From Afifellaceae bacterium (GTDB taxonomy: Bacteria; Pseudomonadota; Alphaproteobacteria; Rhizobiales; Afifellaceae): a stretch of DNA of 64,000 nucleotides. Positions within the stretch are counted from its first letter, which is position 1, and each line of letters begins with the position of its first letter. Location: NCBI GenBank assembly GCA_028284625.1, contig JANQRH010000011.1, positions 22,866 to 86,865 on the forward strand, read 5' to 3'. Made by a program: the position numbers and the translations under genes. Positions 47,330-58,966 of this stretch are shown here, piece by piece. The notes below the pieces were generated by a model. It ran no database searches. It was not told the origin of the DNA and worked only from the letters and a program-made list of their open reading frames with translations.

Positions 47330-48412
47330 ATGTCCGTCACCATTCCGCAGGACCGCCTACGCTCGCTCATTCATCGGCATGAGACCATTACCGCCATGCT
47401 GGCGGCGGGGCCGGATGCGGGCGACTATGTGAGGCTGTCGCGCGAGCTGGCCGGGCTCGATCCCGTAGCAGAGAAGGCGCGCGATCTTGACGAAGCAGAG
47501 CGCGAACTCGCCGACACCGACTCGCTGATCGCTGACCCGTCTACCGACAAGGAGCTCAAGGCGCTGGCGGAGGAGGAGCAGCATGCGCTCCGCAAGCGCA
47601 TCGACGCATTACGCAGCGAGCTGCGTGTGCTGCTTATTCCGCGCGACGAGGCCGACGACCGCAGTGCCATTCTTGAAGTGCGTGCCGGGACGGGCGGCGA
47701 CGAGGCCGCGCTCTTCGCCGGCGACCTCTTTCGCATGTATGAGCGATATGCGTCCGTGCATGGCTGGAAGATCGAAGTTCTATCGGCGAGCGAAGGCGAG
47801 GTCGGCGGCTACCGCGAGATCATCGCCACGGTTCGCGGCACCGGTGTCTATGCGCGTCTTAAATTCGAGTCCGGCGTGCATCGTGTTCAGCGTGTGCCGG
47901 AGACGGAAGCGGGCGGACGCATCCATACCTCCGCGGCGACCGTTGCGGTGCTGCCGGAGGCGGAGGATGTCGATGTTGAGATCAAACAGGAAGACCTCAG
48001 GATCGACACGACGCGAGCGTCGAGCGCCGGCGGACAGCACGCCAACACGACTGAATCGGCCGTGCGTGTCCTGCACGTTCCGACCGGCATCGTCGTGACG
48101 GCGAACGAGAAGTCGCAGCATCAAAATCGTGCGCGCGCCATGCAGGTTCTGCGCGCGCGCCTGTTCGATCTTGAGCGTCAGAAGCTGGAGAGCGAGCGCG
48201 CTGCGGAGCGCAAGGGGCAGGTTGGCTCCGGCGACCGGTCGGAGCGCATCCGCACCTATAACTTTCCGCAGGGCCGCGTCACCGACCATCGCGTCAACCT
48301 CACGCTTTACAAGCTCGACAAGGTGTTGAGCGGCGAGGCGCTGGACGAAGTAGTCGATGCGTTGACGGCCGACGATCAGGCGCGCAGGCTTGCGGAGTTT
48401 GAAGACGCATGA
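47330..48412 (+). CDS. prfA: Peptide chain release factor 1
   Basis: Recognises UAA and UAG stop codons and triggers peptide release; 360 residues. The GGQ motif is in [16 protein letters not shown], the target of PrmC methylation. The codon-recognition tripeptide region reads [15 protein letters not shown], with PET where E. coli has PAT; PET occurs in alphaproteobacterial RF1. It lies 9 bp after ptsP and overlaps prmC by 4 bp (ATGA). Confidence 0.97.
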   Translation: MSVTIPQDRLRSLIHRHETITAMLAAGPDAGDYVRLSRELAGLDPVAEKARDLDEAERELADTDSLIADPSTDKELKALAEEEQHALRKRIDALRSELRVLLIPRDEADDRSAILEVRAGTGGDEAALFAGDLFRMYERYASVHGWKIEVLSASEGEVGGYREIIATVRGTGVYARLKFESGVHRVQRVPETEAGGRIHTSAATVAVLPEAEDVDVEIKQEDLRIDTTRASSAGGQHANTTESAVRVLHVPTGIVVTANEKSQHQNRARAMQVLRARLFDLERQKLESERAAERKGQVGSGDRSERIRTYNFPQGRVTDHRVNLTLYKLDKVLSGEALDEVVDALTADDQARRLAEFEDA

Positions 48413-49320
48413 CGTGTTACGGCGAGGCATTGGCGGAAGCGCGCGCGTCGCTGAAATCGGCGGGCGTTGTAAGCGCTGCGCTCGATGCGCGACTTTTGTT
48501 GGCCGACGCGTCGGGGTTGGAGATGGCGGCGCTGATTGCACGCAATGGCGATCCAATGCCCGGCGTTGCACAGGCGGCGTTCCGGTCCCACATCGGAAGA
48601 CGGCTCGCCGGCGAACCGGTTGCACGTATTCTCGGCGAAAAGGATTTTTGGGGCCTGCCGATCAAGGTCAGTGCTGCCACGCTGGTGCCGCGTCCCGACA
48701 CGGAGACGCTGGTGGAGGTCGTGCTTTCGGCGATCCCCTCGTGCTTCGGTGAAGACATCACGATCGCCGATCTCGGCACGGGGTCCGGAGCGATACTGAT
48801 TGCGCTGTTGAAGGAGTTGCCGTCTGCCCGTGGCGCGGCGACTGATATCTCAGACGAAGCACTGCAGATGGCGCGGCTCAATGCGCGGCGTCTCGGCGTT
48901 GCGGATCGCGCATCGTTCAAGCGAATCGATTTCGCGGACGGGCCGCCTGGGCCTTTTCATGTCGTTGTCGCGAACCCGCCCTACATAGAGAGCGACGCGA
49001 TTGACGACCTTGAGACAGAGATTCGCGAGCACGACCCGCGTCGCGCCTTGGATGGCGGGCCGGATGGGCTTGCGGCGTATCGCGCCATCGTCGGACGAAT
49101 TGATTCGCTGCTTGTCGCTGATGGCTTGTTGGCCGTGGAGGTGGGCTTCAATCAGGGCGGCGCGGTGGCGGAGCTTTGCGCTGAGGCCGGTCTTGACGAT
49201 ATCCGCGTTCACCCCGATCTGGCGGCGCGTGAGCGGGTGGTTAGCGCGATTAAAACCATTCCAGCCGATGGGTCGAAGAAGCCAAAAAAAGCGCTTGGAA
49301 AAGTTTGGCGGTCAGGCTAG
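48409..49320 (+). CDS. prmC: Release factor glutamine methyltransferase PrmC (HemK)
   Basis: Methylates the glutamine of the GGQ motif of release factors. 303 residues. The SAM-binding segment [20 protein letters not shown] and the amide-methylase motif [10 protein letters not shown] are plain. An N-terminal helical domain (about 1-75) contacts the release factor. The overlap with prfA couples enzyme and substrate. The C-terminal 15 residues ([14 protein letters not shown]) are a basic tail. Confidence 0.96.
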   Translation: MTCYGEALAEARASLKSAGVVSAALDARLLLADASGLEMAALIARNGDPMPGVAQAAFRSHIGRRLAGEPVARILGEKDFWGLPIKVSAATLVPRPDTETLVEVVLSAIPSCFGEDITIADLGTGSGAILIALLKELPSARGAATDISDEALQMARLNARRLGVADRASFKRIDFADGPPGPFHVVVANPPYIESDAIDDLETEIREHDPRRALDGGPDGLAAYRAIVGRIDSLLVADGLLAVEVGFNQGGAVAELCAEAGLDDIRVHPDLAARERVVSAIKTIPADGSKKPKKALGKVWRSG

Positions 49321-49342
49321 CTTCGGTCTCGCAAACCAGAGC

Positions 49343-49367
49343 GAAGCCACAGGGCTGGCTTCTATTT
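49343..49367 (+). terminator. Weak terminator candidate after prmC
   Basis: Stem GAAGCCA (49343-49349) and TGGCTTC (49356-49362) with a 6-nt loop, followed by the short T-rich TATTT. It is 23 bp past the prmC stop. The T-run is poor, so termination may be partial. Confidence 0.35.
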
Positions 49368-49551
49368 CCGGCAGACGAACATAGAGATCGCCGAAAGCTG
49401 ATTTGCTCGCGTCGCCATCGCCGATACGCCTCAGCCTCCCGACATTGGAGGTGTGGCGATTGATAAGGCATGGCGAGCGGCGTGGACCGTGACTGGCTCA
49501 ATGCGGGCTGGAACGGGGCGGGTAAGTAGCCGTTAACAAGAGAACGGGTTC

Positions 49552-50238
49552 ATGAGACACAATCAAAATCGTCGGTCGCGTGGTCGCAGCCGTAAGGGGC
49601 CGAATCCGCTTACGCGGAGCTACGAATCGAACGGACCGGACGTGAAAGTGCGCGGCACGGCCGCGCATGTCGCCGACAAATACATGTCGCTTGCGCGCGA
49701 CGCCATTGCATCGGGCGACACGGTTTCAGCAGAAAACTACCTGCAGCACGCAGAGCATTACAATCGCATCGTTGCAGCAGCGCAGGCACAGTTCCAGCCG
49801 CAGCAGCAACCGCAACCGCGCGAAGGCGGCGAAGAGGGTTACGACGAAGAGCGCAACGCGAACGGCAGAGCACGAGAGCGCTTCGAGTATAACGGCGAAG
49901 CCCGGGCCGAGGGCGAACAGGAGGCCGGCGAGGCTCAAGAGAACAGCGAAGGACGCGGCGGCCGACAATCCGGCCAATCCGGCCGGGGCGAATCAGGACG
50001 CCGCCGCAGCGCCCGCGGCGATCGAGACGAGGGGCGCGATCAGGCGGCAGCGAGCGACGAAGCGCCAGAGGCGCAACCCGCGGCCGAAGCTCCATCCGAA
50101 GCAGCTGCTGAAACCGAAGAGGCGCAAGCCCAACCGCGCCGGCGGCGCCGGTCGCCAAAGGCCGACAAGGACAACGGCGAGGCGCAAGACGATTCCACCA
50201 AGGACGGGGCCGCGGCGCTTGCCGCCTTTCCGGAATAA
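49552..50238 (+). CDS. DUF4167 domain protein
   Basis: A 228-residue protein typical of alphaproteobacteria, usually placed directly after prmC as here. The conserved DUF4167 part is residues 1-75: a basic start (MRHNQNRRSRGRSRKGPNPL) that suggests RNA binding, then the helical GTAAHVADKYMSLARDAIAS and DTVSAENYLQHAEHYNRIV. The rest is disordered, with stretches rich in Gln/Pro, Glu/Arg and Ala/Glu, ending basic then acidic. Function is not known. It may be separately transcribed, as 231 bp precede it. Confidence 0.93.
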   Translation: MRHNQNRRSRGRSRKGPNPLTRSYESNGPDVKVRGTAAHVADKYMSLARDAIASGDTVSAENYLQHAEHYNRIVAAAQAQFQPQQQPQPREGGEEGYDEERNANGRARERFEYNGEARAEGEQEAGEAQENSEGRGGRQSGQSGRGESGRRRSARGDRDEGRDQAAASDEAPEAQPAAEAPSEAAAETEEAQAQPRRRRRSPKADKDNGEAQDDSTKDGAAALAAFPE

Positions 50239-50256
50239 GCCTCCGCAGCAATCGAC

Positions 50257-51018
50257 TTAAGCGTTTAACGTGAGTGCGTCGCCGATGGCGACCGAGCCGG
50301 CGGTCTTGGCGACGAGATAGACGCCGAAATCGGCGTGGCCGTAATGCGTAGTCAGCGCCTTGGGAATCTGCTTATCGCGTCGGCCCGTTTGAGGATCGAC
50401 ATTGGTCGCGGCACATCTTTGCGTGCGTGCGGCCATTTCCAGAGTGATCCCGGGCAGACGGATTTCCGCACCCTCCTTCCAATCCAGCTCGCTCCAAGCG
50501 GGTGCGCCGTCGATAATGATGTTGGGGCGGAAGCGTAGAGGATCGATCGGCTCGCCGAGCCGCTCCGACAGCGCGCGCACGCTCTCCAGATTGACAAGAT
50601 GCACGACCTTCGCCGGCATGTCGGAGAAGGAATGCCCCGGCGCCGACAGGATGCGCGGCGGGCCGCTCAGCTCGCGGTTGAATGTGTCCTTAAGCCAGCC
50701 TTCGATGGACGCGCGCCCCGCTTCGGTGGTGAGCGAGCCTGCCACCTGCAACGCCCCGTCCTTGAAGATGTCGAAGCCGCCGGTGGTTTCGTCGAAGCGC
50801 GAGGTGAATTCCGCGATGCGTTCATTGCGCATCAGCATAAGGAAGTGCGTCTTGCGGTAATAGATGGGCGCGGCCGGATCGAATCCGATCGGTCCGTTTT
50901 CTACGGCGAATGCCCGGTCGTAGGGGATCGTTTCGCCAGCAGCGATTTCGGTTCGCTCCAGAGGTTCCGGCGAGAAGCCTTTGAGAGGGTAGCGGTAGAG
51001 TGCGGTGATGGTGGGCAT
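50257..51018 (-). CDS. MOSC domain protein
   Basis: A 253-residue protein with an N-terminal MOSC_N barrel (ITALYRYPLKGFSPEPLER) and a C-terminal MOSC domain (about 110-250). The conserved cysteine lies in MAARTQRCAATNVDPQTGRR, the site that binds Moco or sulfur in relatives such as mARC and YiiM-like proteins. It may deliver sulfur or reduce N-hydroxylated compounds; the partner is unknown. It converges with the DUF4167 gene (18 bp gap) and is divergent from clpB. Confidence 0.9.
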   Translation of the reverse strand: MPTITALYRYPLKGFSPEPLERTEIAAGETIPYDRAFAVENGPIGFDPAAPIYYRKTHFLMLMRNERIAEFTSRFDETTGGFDIFKDGALQVAGSLTTEAGRASIEGWLKDTFNRELSGPPRILSAPGHSFSDMPAKVVHLVNLESVRALSERLGEPIDPLRFRPNIIIDGAPAWSELDWKEGAEIRLPGITLEMAARTQRCAATNVDPQTGRRDKQIPKALTTHYGHADFGVYLVAKTAGSVAIGDALTLNA

Positions 51019-51333
51019 GGCGCTGCTTCCTTCGGCCGGGGCGTCATGTCAACCGAGCGACCGTGTGTTTCGTTCATCCTTCCGCTGGACCGTCAGAAAG
51101 CGCGGTTGCGCGGCGGATTCGCCACACCATATGAACCTGGAGCGTTGTCGCGTTTCGTTGAATCGCTCCACCGCTCTGTTTTCTTTGGTTGAGCATGATC
51201 TTATCCGAAAACCGGTTTTCCACTTTTCGGGATCATGCTCTGGAGGCTGCCTTTTAGGAGCCAAATCACGAGCCGTGTCGGCCGCGGCTGGCGACGCTTC
51301 GGGTCGCAGGTAGCGGGCTGGAAAGGGTGAGGG
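51019..51333. other. Divergent intergenic region MOSC gene / clpB
   Basis: About 315 bp. It contains a 7-bp hairpin (51138-51170, TGGAGCG and CGCTCCA) and palindromic repeat copy C at 51191-51240. I looked for a sigma-32 promoter before clpB (CTTGAA and CCCCAT type) and found no convincing match. GAGGG directly precedes the clpB ATG. Confidence 0.5.
51191..51240. repeat. Palindromic repeat family 1, copy C
   Basis: Ends GAGCATGATC and GATCATGCTC; inner arms TCCGAAAA and TTTTCGGGA around ACCGGTTTTCCAC. The flank TCTTTGGTT before it matches the flank of copy A (TCTTTGTTG). A weak hairpin at 51138-51170 stands before it, as a strong one does before copy A. Confidence 0.88.
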
Positions 51334-53940
<2,607 letters not shown>

Positions 53941-53987
53941 GCTTAAGGCATGATCCTGAAAGCCATGTCGCCGACGGGATGAAAACC

Positions 53988-54144
53988 AACCCTCCCCTTG
54001 AGGGAGGGTCGAAATCGGTGAGCCTGGCGAGCCGATTTCGGGGAGGGGTGAGCGACGTTACTCCGCCGATCAAACCGCTCACCCCCTCCCGAAAACCGCG
54101 GCGCTTACGCTTGCGGCTTTCGACCTCCCCTCAAGGGGGAGGTT
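53988..54144. repeat. Composite inverted repeat with nested hairpins
   Basis: Outer arms 53988-54009 (CCCTCCCCTTGAGGGAGGG core) and 54123-54144 are imperfect reverse complements, each itself palindromic. Inside are three more pairs: CGAAATCGG / CCGATTTCG (about 54010-54039), GGGAGGGGTGAGCG / CGCTCACCCCCTCCC (about 54041-54090), and an imperfect pair CGAAAACCGC / GCGGCTTTCG (about 54090-54122). The whole folds into a branched structure. It lies between clpB and the YjbR gene and may also end clpB transcription. Such elements recur in related genomes. Confidence 0.75.
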
Positions 54145-54220
54145 GAACGGTGCCCGCCGCTTGCACCGGTCAGATAGCGCATGGGCGGGCCTAGCAATGA
54201 CGACAGGGTTAAGGCGCCGC

Positions 54221-54580
54221 ATGACGCTCGACGAATACAACCGGTTCTGCGCCTCGCTTCCGCAGGCGAAGCATGTCGTGCAGTGGGGCGGGGCGCATGT
54301 GTGGAAGGTCGGCGGCAAGCTCTTTGCGATCGCCGGATGGAGCGACGGCGCGCAGCTCGGCGTCACCTTCAAGTGCTCACCAGCGGCGTTCGATATTCTA
54401 GGTGAACAGCCCGGCCTGAGGCCCGCGCCCTATCTTGCTTCGCGTGGCCTGAAGTGGATTCAGCGCCAAAGCAGCGAGACGATGGACGACGACGCGCTCC
54501 GCGACTACCTCAGAGAAAGCTACCATCTCGCCGTGCGCCGCCTGACCGGGAAAAAGCGGCACGAGCTTGGGCTGGCTTAA
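54221..54580 (+). CDS. MmcQ/YjbR family protein
   Basis: A 119-residue protein of the MmcQ/YjbR (double-wing, CyaY-like DNA-binding fold) family, shown by LDEYNRFCASLPQAKHVVQW, VWKVGGKLFAIAGW and the WIQRQSSETMDDDALRDYLR end region. I start at the ATG at 54221, where AAGG (54211-54214) is 6 bp upstream; an ATG at 54197 is possible. Function is not established in bacteria. Convergent with the CBS gene of the DUF1538 operon. Confidence 0.88.
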   Translation: MTLDEYNRFCASLPQAKHVVQWGGAHVWKVGGKLFAIAGWSDGAQLGVTFKCSPAAFDILGEQPGLRPAPYLASRGLKWIQRQSSETMDDDALRDYLRESYHLAVRRLTGKKRHELGLA

Positions 54581-54623
54581 GCGCGACGGAGTCGATCGCG
54601 TCACCTTCGCACCGGCGCGCGAC

Positions 54624-55037
54624 CTACGCGCCTTCCTCCTGCGGTTCGACATGGCCGAGCAGCAGGTCGCGTAACGTGACCAGACCGATAACGCCGTTGG
54701 CATCGCAGATCAGCGCGCGGCCGACGCCGAGCCGCGACAGAAGCCGCACGGCGTATTTGATGTCCATGTCGGCGCTCAGCGTCAAAGCCGGCTTGGTCAT
54801 GACCTCGTAGACGCTGGTGCGCTCGGTCGATTTGTTCACCGAGATCACGCGCGCGGCGATGTCGCGCACCGTCACCACGCCATATTCGTCGTGATCGCTG
54901 CGCCGCTCGACAATCAGCGAGCTGACGCCCAGGCGCTTCATCTCTTCGATGGCACTTTGCACGCTGTGGAGCCCGTCGACGATATGCAACGCGGTTTGCA
55001 TCACGTCGGAGACCCTGACGATCCGCGTGTTCATCAT
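54624..55037 (-). CDS. CBS domain protein of the DUF1538 operon
   Basis: A 137-residue protein of two CBS motifs: residues ~8-70 (VSDVMQTALHIVDGLHSVQS, then VVTVRDIAARVI) and ~75-130 (VYEVMTKPALTLSADMDIKY, then GLVTLRDLLLGH). Such Bateman modules bind AMP, ATP or SAM and regulate partners. No catalytic domain is attached. It is last of four genes joined by 4-bp overlaps, after the PII-like gene, so it is likely a regulator of the DUF1538 membrane proteins. The role is inferred from linkage only. Confidence 0.9.
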   Translation of the reverse strand: MMNTRIVRVSDVMQTALHIVDGLHSVQSAIEEMKRLGVSSLIVERRSDHDEYGVVTVRDIAARVISVNKSTERTSVYEVMTKPALTLSADMDIKYAVRLLSRLGVGRALICDANGVIGLVTLRDLLLGHVEPQEEGA

Positions 55038-55387
55038 AGCTCCTCCTCGCTGATCACCTGTTGAATGCTACTGATCTGCGCGCGCAGGCCGACGGCGTCC
55101 TCAATGTCGACCTGGAAGGCGACGCCCGCCCCCGGGTCGGCGTCGAAGCGGCAGGCGGAGCCAATGGCCTCAAGAATTTCGCGGCTGCGATGCGCCTCGA
55201 CCAAGAAGAAGAGGATGTCGCGCTGGCCTGAGACGGTCAGCCCAAAGAAGCTCTGGGCTGGGTGCAGGCCTTCGCCGCGCGCGCTGGTGATGATTGTGGC
55301 GCCGGTGGCGCCACGGGCGCGCGCCGCCTCGATCGCCCGCTCGGTGAGGCCGTTCTCCGTCATGGCGACGATGAGCTTGAACTTCAT
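55034..55387 (-). CDS. PII-like signalling protein of the DUF1538 operon
   Basis: A 117-residue protein with a PII-type ferredoxin-like fold. The start [20 protein letters not shown] and the segment RARGATGATIITSARGEGLH match the beta-alpha-beta core and the T-loop of PII relatives. GQRDILFFLVEAHRSREILE is the second half. The T-loop tyrosine and the usual PII uridylylation context are absent, so it is not GlnB/GlnK. Stand-alone PII-like proteins such as SbtB regulate transporters by binding adenine nucleotides. Overlaps of 4 bp on both sides tie it to the DUF1538 genes. Confidence 0.85.
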   Translation of the reverse strand: MKFKLIVAMTENGLTERAIEAARARGATGATIITSARGEGLHPAQSFFGLTVSGQRDILFFLVEAHRSREILEAIGSACRFDADPGAGVAFQVDIEDAVGLRAQISSIQQVISEEEL

Positions 55388-56184
55388 GGCTCATGTTCTC
55401 CTGTGTCGTGCGGGCCGAGCCGCGACCGTCGGCTGGCAAGCCAGGCGCCGATCTGCGCGTAGCCCATAACGGTTATCATCGGAAACAGGCTGGCCAGTGC
55501 GATCAGGCCGAACCCATCGATCAGTTCGCTGCGGCCGGGCACGCTAGACGCGAGGCCGAGGCCGAGAGCCGCAACCAGCGGCACAGTGACGGTGGATGTG
55601 GTGACGCCGCCGGAATCATAAGCCAGCGGAATGATCATGCGCGGCGCGAACATGGTCTGAATCACGACGACGATGTAGCCGATGACCATATAGATATAGA
55701 GCGGCGTGCCGGTGACGATCCTGAGCGCCCCGACGGAGAGACTCAGCGCGACGCCGAGCGCCACCGCTATCCGCAATCCCCAGGCGCCCACCGTGCCGCC
55801 GGAGACCTCGCGCGCTTTGATGGCGACCGCGATCAGGGACGGCTCGGCGATGGTCGTGGAAAATCCGATCGCGAAGGCGAACAAGTAGGTCCAGTAATAT
55901 TCGTGCCAGCGCAGCGTGACGCCGGCTGCACCGCCGAGGAAGCCGGGATCGGTCAGCTGCTCCGCCATGGCGCGGCCGAGCGGAAATAGCGCGCGTTCCA
56001 GTCCGAACAGAAAGAAGCTCAGTCCGAGGATGACGTAGGCGGAGCCCAGGAGCACCTGGCGAAGATTGGGAATGCGGCGGCGGAGCACGCCGACCTGGAA
56101 GCCGATGAGGATCGCAGCGATCGGCGCCACGTCGAACAATGTCGAGGCGATCGTTTCGACAAGAGCCTGAAGCATTGCGCTCAT
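55384..56184 (-). CDS. DUF1538 family membrane protein, subunit A
   Basis: A 266-residue integral membrane protein with about six or seven hydrophobic helices. Two family motifs stand out: [17 protein letters not shown] in the middle and [17 protein letters not shown] then ALGLGLAS near residue 195-225. The ending [20 protein letters not shown] is also conserved. It is clearly paralogous to the next protein upstream, sharing both motifs. No enzymatic domain is seen; a channel or secondary carrier is the simplest reading. Third of the family's uncharacterised status: no function is known to me. Confidence 0.85.
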   Translation of the reverse strand: MSAMLQALVETIASTLFDVAPIAAILIGFQVGVLRRRIPNLRQVLLGSAYVILGLSFFLFGLERALFPLGRAMAEQLTDPGFLGGAAGVTLRWHEYYWTYLFAFAIGFSTTIAEPSLIAVAIKAREVSGGTVGAWGLRIAVALGVALSLSVGALRIVTGTPLYIYMVIGYIVVVIQTMFAPRMIIPLAYDSGGVTTSTVTVPLVAALGLGLASSVPGRSELIDGFGLIALASLFPMITVMGYAQIGAWLASRRSRLGPHDTGEHEP

Positions 56185-56921
56185 GCCGTGATGACGATGC
56201 CGAAGACGAGAACGAAGATGATCGGCATGAGGCTGGCAAAAGCGATCAGCCCAAAGCCGTCCACCATGGGATTGCGGCCTTTGATGGCCGTGGCCAGCCC
56301 CACGCCGAGCGCCGTCACCAGCGGTACGGTGATCGTTGAGGTCGTGACGCCGCCGCTGTCAAAGGCGATGCCGGTGATCTCCTGCGGTGCGACGGATGTC
56401 AGCATAACGACGATCACGTATCCGCCGATGATGATCCAATGGATCGGCCAGCCCTTGAGGATGCGGAAGACGCCGAGCACCAGCGAGCTGCCGACGGAGA
56501 CGGCGACGGTGTAGCGCAGCGCGTCGGCGTGCTGCGCCTCGCTTACCTCGCCGGGCGCAATCGCGCCTGCGTCGGCCAGCGCCGCGGCGGCTTCCTCGCT
56601 GACGGCGATGAGCGCGGGCTCCGCCACCGTGGTGCCGAAGCCGAGGCCAAAAGCGAAGCTCAGAAGCCAGAACACGGAGCCCTTGCGGGCGAAGGCGTTG
56701 GCTACGGCTTCGCCGAAGGGAAAGAGGGCCGTTTCCAATCCGCGGATAAAGACCGCGAGCCCCAGCATGACGAACACCAGCCCGATGGCGATGTCCGTCA
56801 GATTGTCGACCGGCTGGCGCAACACCACCAGCTGAAAGAAGGCAACGACGAGGAGGATCGGTGCAAGGTCCCGGAGGGTGCCGGCCAGCAGCCCGAACCC
56901 TCCGCGGATCGCGGCCGCCAT
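56181..56921 (-). CDS. DUF1538 family membrane protein, subunit B
   Basis: A 246-residue integral membrane protein, paralogue of the neighbour. Matching motifs are [17 protein letters not shown] and [17 protein letters not shown] followed by TALGVGLA; the end [20 protein letters not shown] also matches. First gene of the operon; its stop overlaps the start of the second DUF1538 gene by 4 bp, so the two subunits are probably made in equal amounts and may form a heterodimer. The spacing to the motif pair suggests a pseudo-twofold membrane protein. Function unknown. Confidence 0.85.
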   Translation of the reverse strand: MAAAIRGGFGLLAGTLRDLAPILLVVAFFQLVVLRQPVDNLTDIAIGLVFVMLGLAVFIRGLETALFPFGEAVANAFARKGSVFWLLSFAFGLGFGTTVAEPALIAVSEEAAAALADAGAIAPGEVSEAQHADALRYTVAVSVGSSLVLGVFRILKGWPIHWIIIGGYVIVVMLTSVAPQEITGIAFDSGGVTTSTITVPLVTALGVGLATAIKGRNPMVDGFGLIAFASLMPIIFVLVFGIVITA

Positions 56922-57095
56922 GCCTAAAACCCTCCGCCCGATCTGATTCTTCGCTGGGAGCTTAGCGGTTCAGCGGCGCGGTCACGAGGCGCAATTCGGC
57001 CTTCCTGCCTTTGCGTAGCGATGATGCAAGGATACGCACGGCTCCCCCTTTGCCATTCCGGTCGGCTGGATAGTTTTAGCGCGTACTCAACTTCT

Positions 57096-57196
57096 GTCGT
57101 CATGCCCGGACTTGATCCGGGCATCCACACCTGAGTTGCTCTGCCCGGCGATGCGCCGGCGGCGTAGATTGCCGGGTCAAGCCCGGCAATGACGAC
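57096..57196. repeat. Palindromic repeat family 2
   Basis: Ends GTCGTCATGCCCGG and CCCGGCAATGACGAC are reverse complements with few mismatches. Each end also has its own hairpin: CCGG-ACTTGAT-CCGG on the left and TTGCCGGGTC-AAGC-CCGGCAA on the right. It lies 13 bp beyond the ggt stop, in the 288-bp gap before the DUF1538 operon. Elements of this kind are common between genes in rhizobia-related genomes. Confidence 0.8.
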
Positions 57197-57209
57197 AAGA
57201 GAGGGAGGT

Positions 57210-58934
57210 CTAGTGTCCGGCCGTCTGCGAGGTGGCGCGACGGGGATCGGAGGCGCCGAACAGCGCACCGTCGTCGCGGCGCATGATCGATTGCGTCGAC
57301 CCCATCGTGGACTTCAAGGCGATCAAATGACCCTTCTCTTCCAAAAGGCGGATCGTGTCGGGGCTCAGCCCTTCCTCCACACGCAACTCGTCGGGCAGCC
57401 ATTGGTGATGAATGCGCGGTGCGACGCTCGCCTCCGCGACATTCATGCCGTGGTCAATGACGTTCATGATGATCTGCAGCGTCGTCGTGATGATACGGCT
57501 GCCGCCGGGGCTGCCGGCGACGAGAAACACCTTGCCGTCCTTCAAAACGATGGTCGGGCTCATGGATGAGAGCGGGCGCTTACCGGCTTGGATCGCATTC
57601 GCCTCGCCGCCGATCAGCCCATAGGCGTTGGGCACACCCGGCTTAGCGGAGAAATCGTCCATTTCATTGTTGAGCAGAATGCCGGTTCCTTCCGCGACGA
57701 GCCCCATGCCGTAGCCGAAATTCAGCGTATACGTGTTCGACACCGCATTGCCGTTTTCGTCGATGACGGAGAAATGCGTGGTCTGGTCGCTCTCGTAGGC
57801 AAGCGGTGTGCCCGGCGCGATCGTCTCAGACGGCGTGGCGCGCTCCGCATCGATGCCTTGGCGGAGTGTTGCAGCATAGGCCTTGCTCGTGAGGCCGGAG
57901 AGAGGCACGTCGACAAAGTCGCTGTCGCCGAGGAATGCGCTGCGGTCGGCGTAGGCGCGCTTCATGGCCTCCGCCATCAGATGGATGGTCGCCGCGCTGC
58001 CGGCGCCGAAATCAGCGATATCGAAGCCTTCGAGGATGTTGAGGATCTGCACGATGTGCGTGCCCCCAGAGGAGGGCGGCGGCATGGAGCGGATGTCATA
58101 GCCGCGATAGGTGCCGGCCACGGGCTCCCGCACGATCGCCTTGTAGGCAGAAAGATCATCGCCCGTGATGAGGCCGCCGGAGCGCTCCATCTCCGCGGCG
58201 ATCGCATCTGCGATGGCGCCTTCATAGAAGGCGGCGGGGCCTTCCGTGGCGATGGCGCGGAGCGAGGCGGCAAGGTCGGGCTGTTTCAGCGTTTCGCCCG
58301 GCTCATAGGCGGTGCCGTCGGGCTTGTAGAAGATTGCTGCCGTCGACGGCCATTGGGTTAGCCGCTCCTGGCTGCGCTTCAGCGATTGCGACAGTTCGGC
58401 GGTGACCTCAAAGCCGTCCTCCGCCAGGCGAATGGCCGGGGCGAGTACGTCGGCGAGCGGCAGCGTCCCGTATTCTTCCAGCGCCAGCGCCAGACCTGCG
58501 ACCGTGCCCGGCACGCCGATGGCGAGCGGCGTGAAGCGCGAGAGGTTGGGATCGGCGTTGCCATCGGCGTCGAGATACATGTCGCGCGTGGCGGCGGCCG
58601 GGGCGGTCTCGCGGTAGTCGATGGCGACGGTCTCGCCGCTGGCCGCGTCATGTACGAGCATGAAGCCGCCGCCGCCAAGATTGCCGGCCTGCGGAAGCGT
58701 GACGGCGAGTGCGAAGCCGACCGCGACTGCAGCATCGACCGCGTTGCCGCCGGCCTTGAGAATGTCGACGCCTACTTCGGTCGCCAGCTGCTCCTGGCTC
58801 GCCACCATGCCGTGCGGCGCATAGACCGGATGGATGCGGTCCATCCTGGAATAGATGTCCTGCTGCGCAAGCGCGGGCGAAAGGAGAAGAAGGGTGGTTG
58901 CACCAGCCCGCAGAGAATTAGCGAGGAATGGCAT
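57210..58934 (-). CDS. ggt: Gamma-glutamyltransferase / glutathione hydrolase
   Basis: Periplasmic Ntn-hydrolase of 574 residues that cleaves gamma-glutamyl bonds, for example in glutathione. Signal peptide 1-23 (LLLLSPALA-QQ). Self-cleavage nucleophile Thr385 starts SDQTTHFSVIDENG. The substrate Arg of DYRETAP is Arg108, and the oxyanion loop GSPGGSRIITTTLQ lies near residue 480. The large subunit ends and small subunit starts at Thr385. The gene lies 32 bp after the small domain protein, perhaps in one unit. Confidence 0.95.
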   Translation of the reverse strand: MPFLANSLRAGATTLLLLSPALAQQDIYSRMDRIHPVYAPHGMVASQEQLATEVGVDILKAGGNAVDAAVAVGFALAVTLPQAGNLGGGGFMLVHDAASGETVAIDYRETAPAAATRDMYLDADGNADPNLSRFTPLAIGVPGTVAGLALALEEYGTLPLADVLAPAIRLAEDGFEVTAELSQSLKRSQERLTQWPSTAAIFYKPDGTAYEPGETLKQPDLAASLRAIATEGPAAFYEGAIADAIAAEMERSGGLITGDDLSAYKAIVREPVAGTYRGYDIRSMPPPSSGGTHIVQILNILEGFDIADFGAGSAATIHLMAEAMKRAYADRSAFLGDSDFVDVPLSGLTSKAYAATLRQGIDAERATPSETIAPGTPLAYESDQTTHFSVIDENGNAVSNTYTLNFGYGMGLVAEGTGILLNNEMDDFSAKPGVPNAYGLIGGEANAIQAGKRPLSSMSPTIVLKDGKVFLVAGSPGGSRIITTTLQIIMNVIDHGMNVAEASVAPRIHHQWLPDELRVEEGLSPDTIRLLEEKGHLIALKSTMGSTQSIMRRDDGALFGASDPRRATSQTAGH

Positions 58935-58966
58935 GTCGACGAGCCGGCCCAGACAAAGGGTGCGTT

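Noticed and set aside
51241..51333. Sigma-32 heat-shock promoter before clpB
   Set aside because: No CTTGAA and CCCCAT-like pair with the right spacing was recognised.
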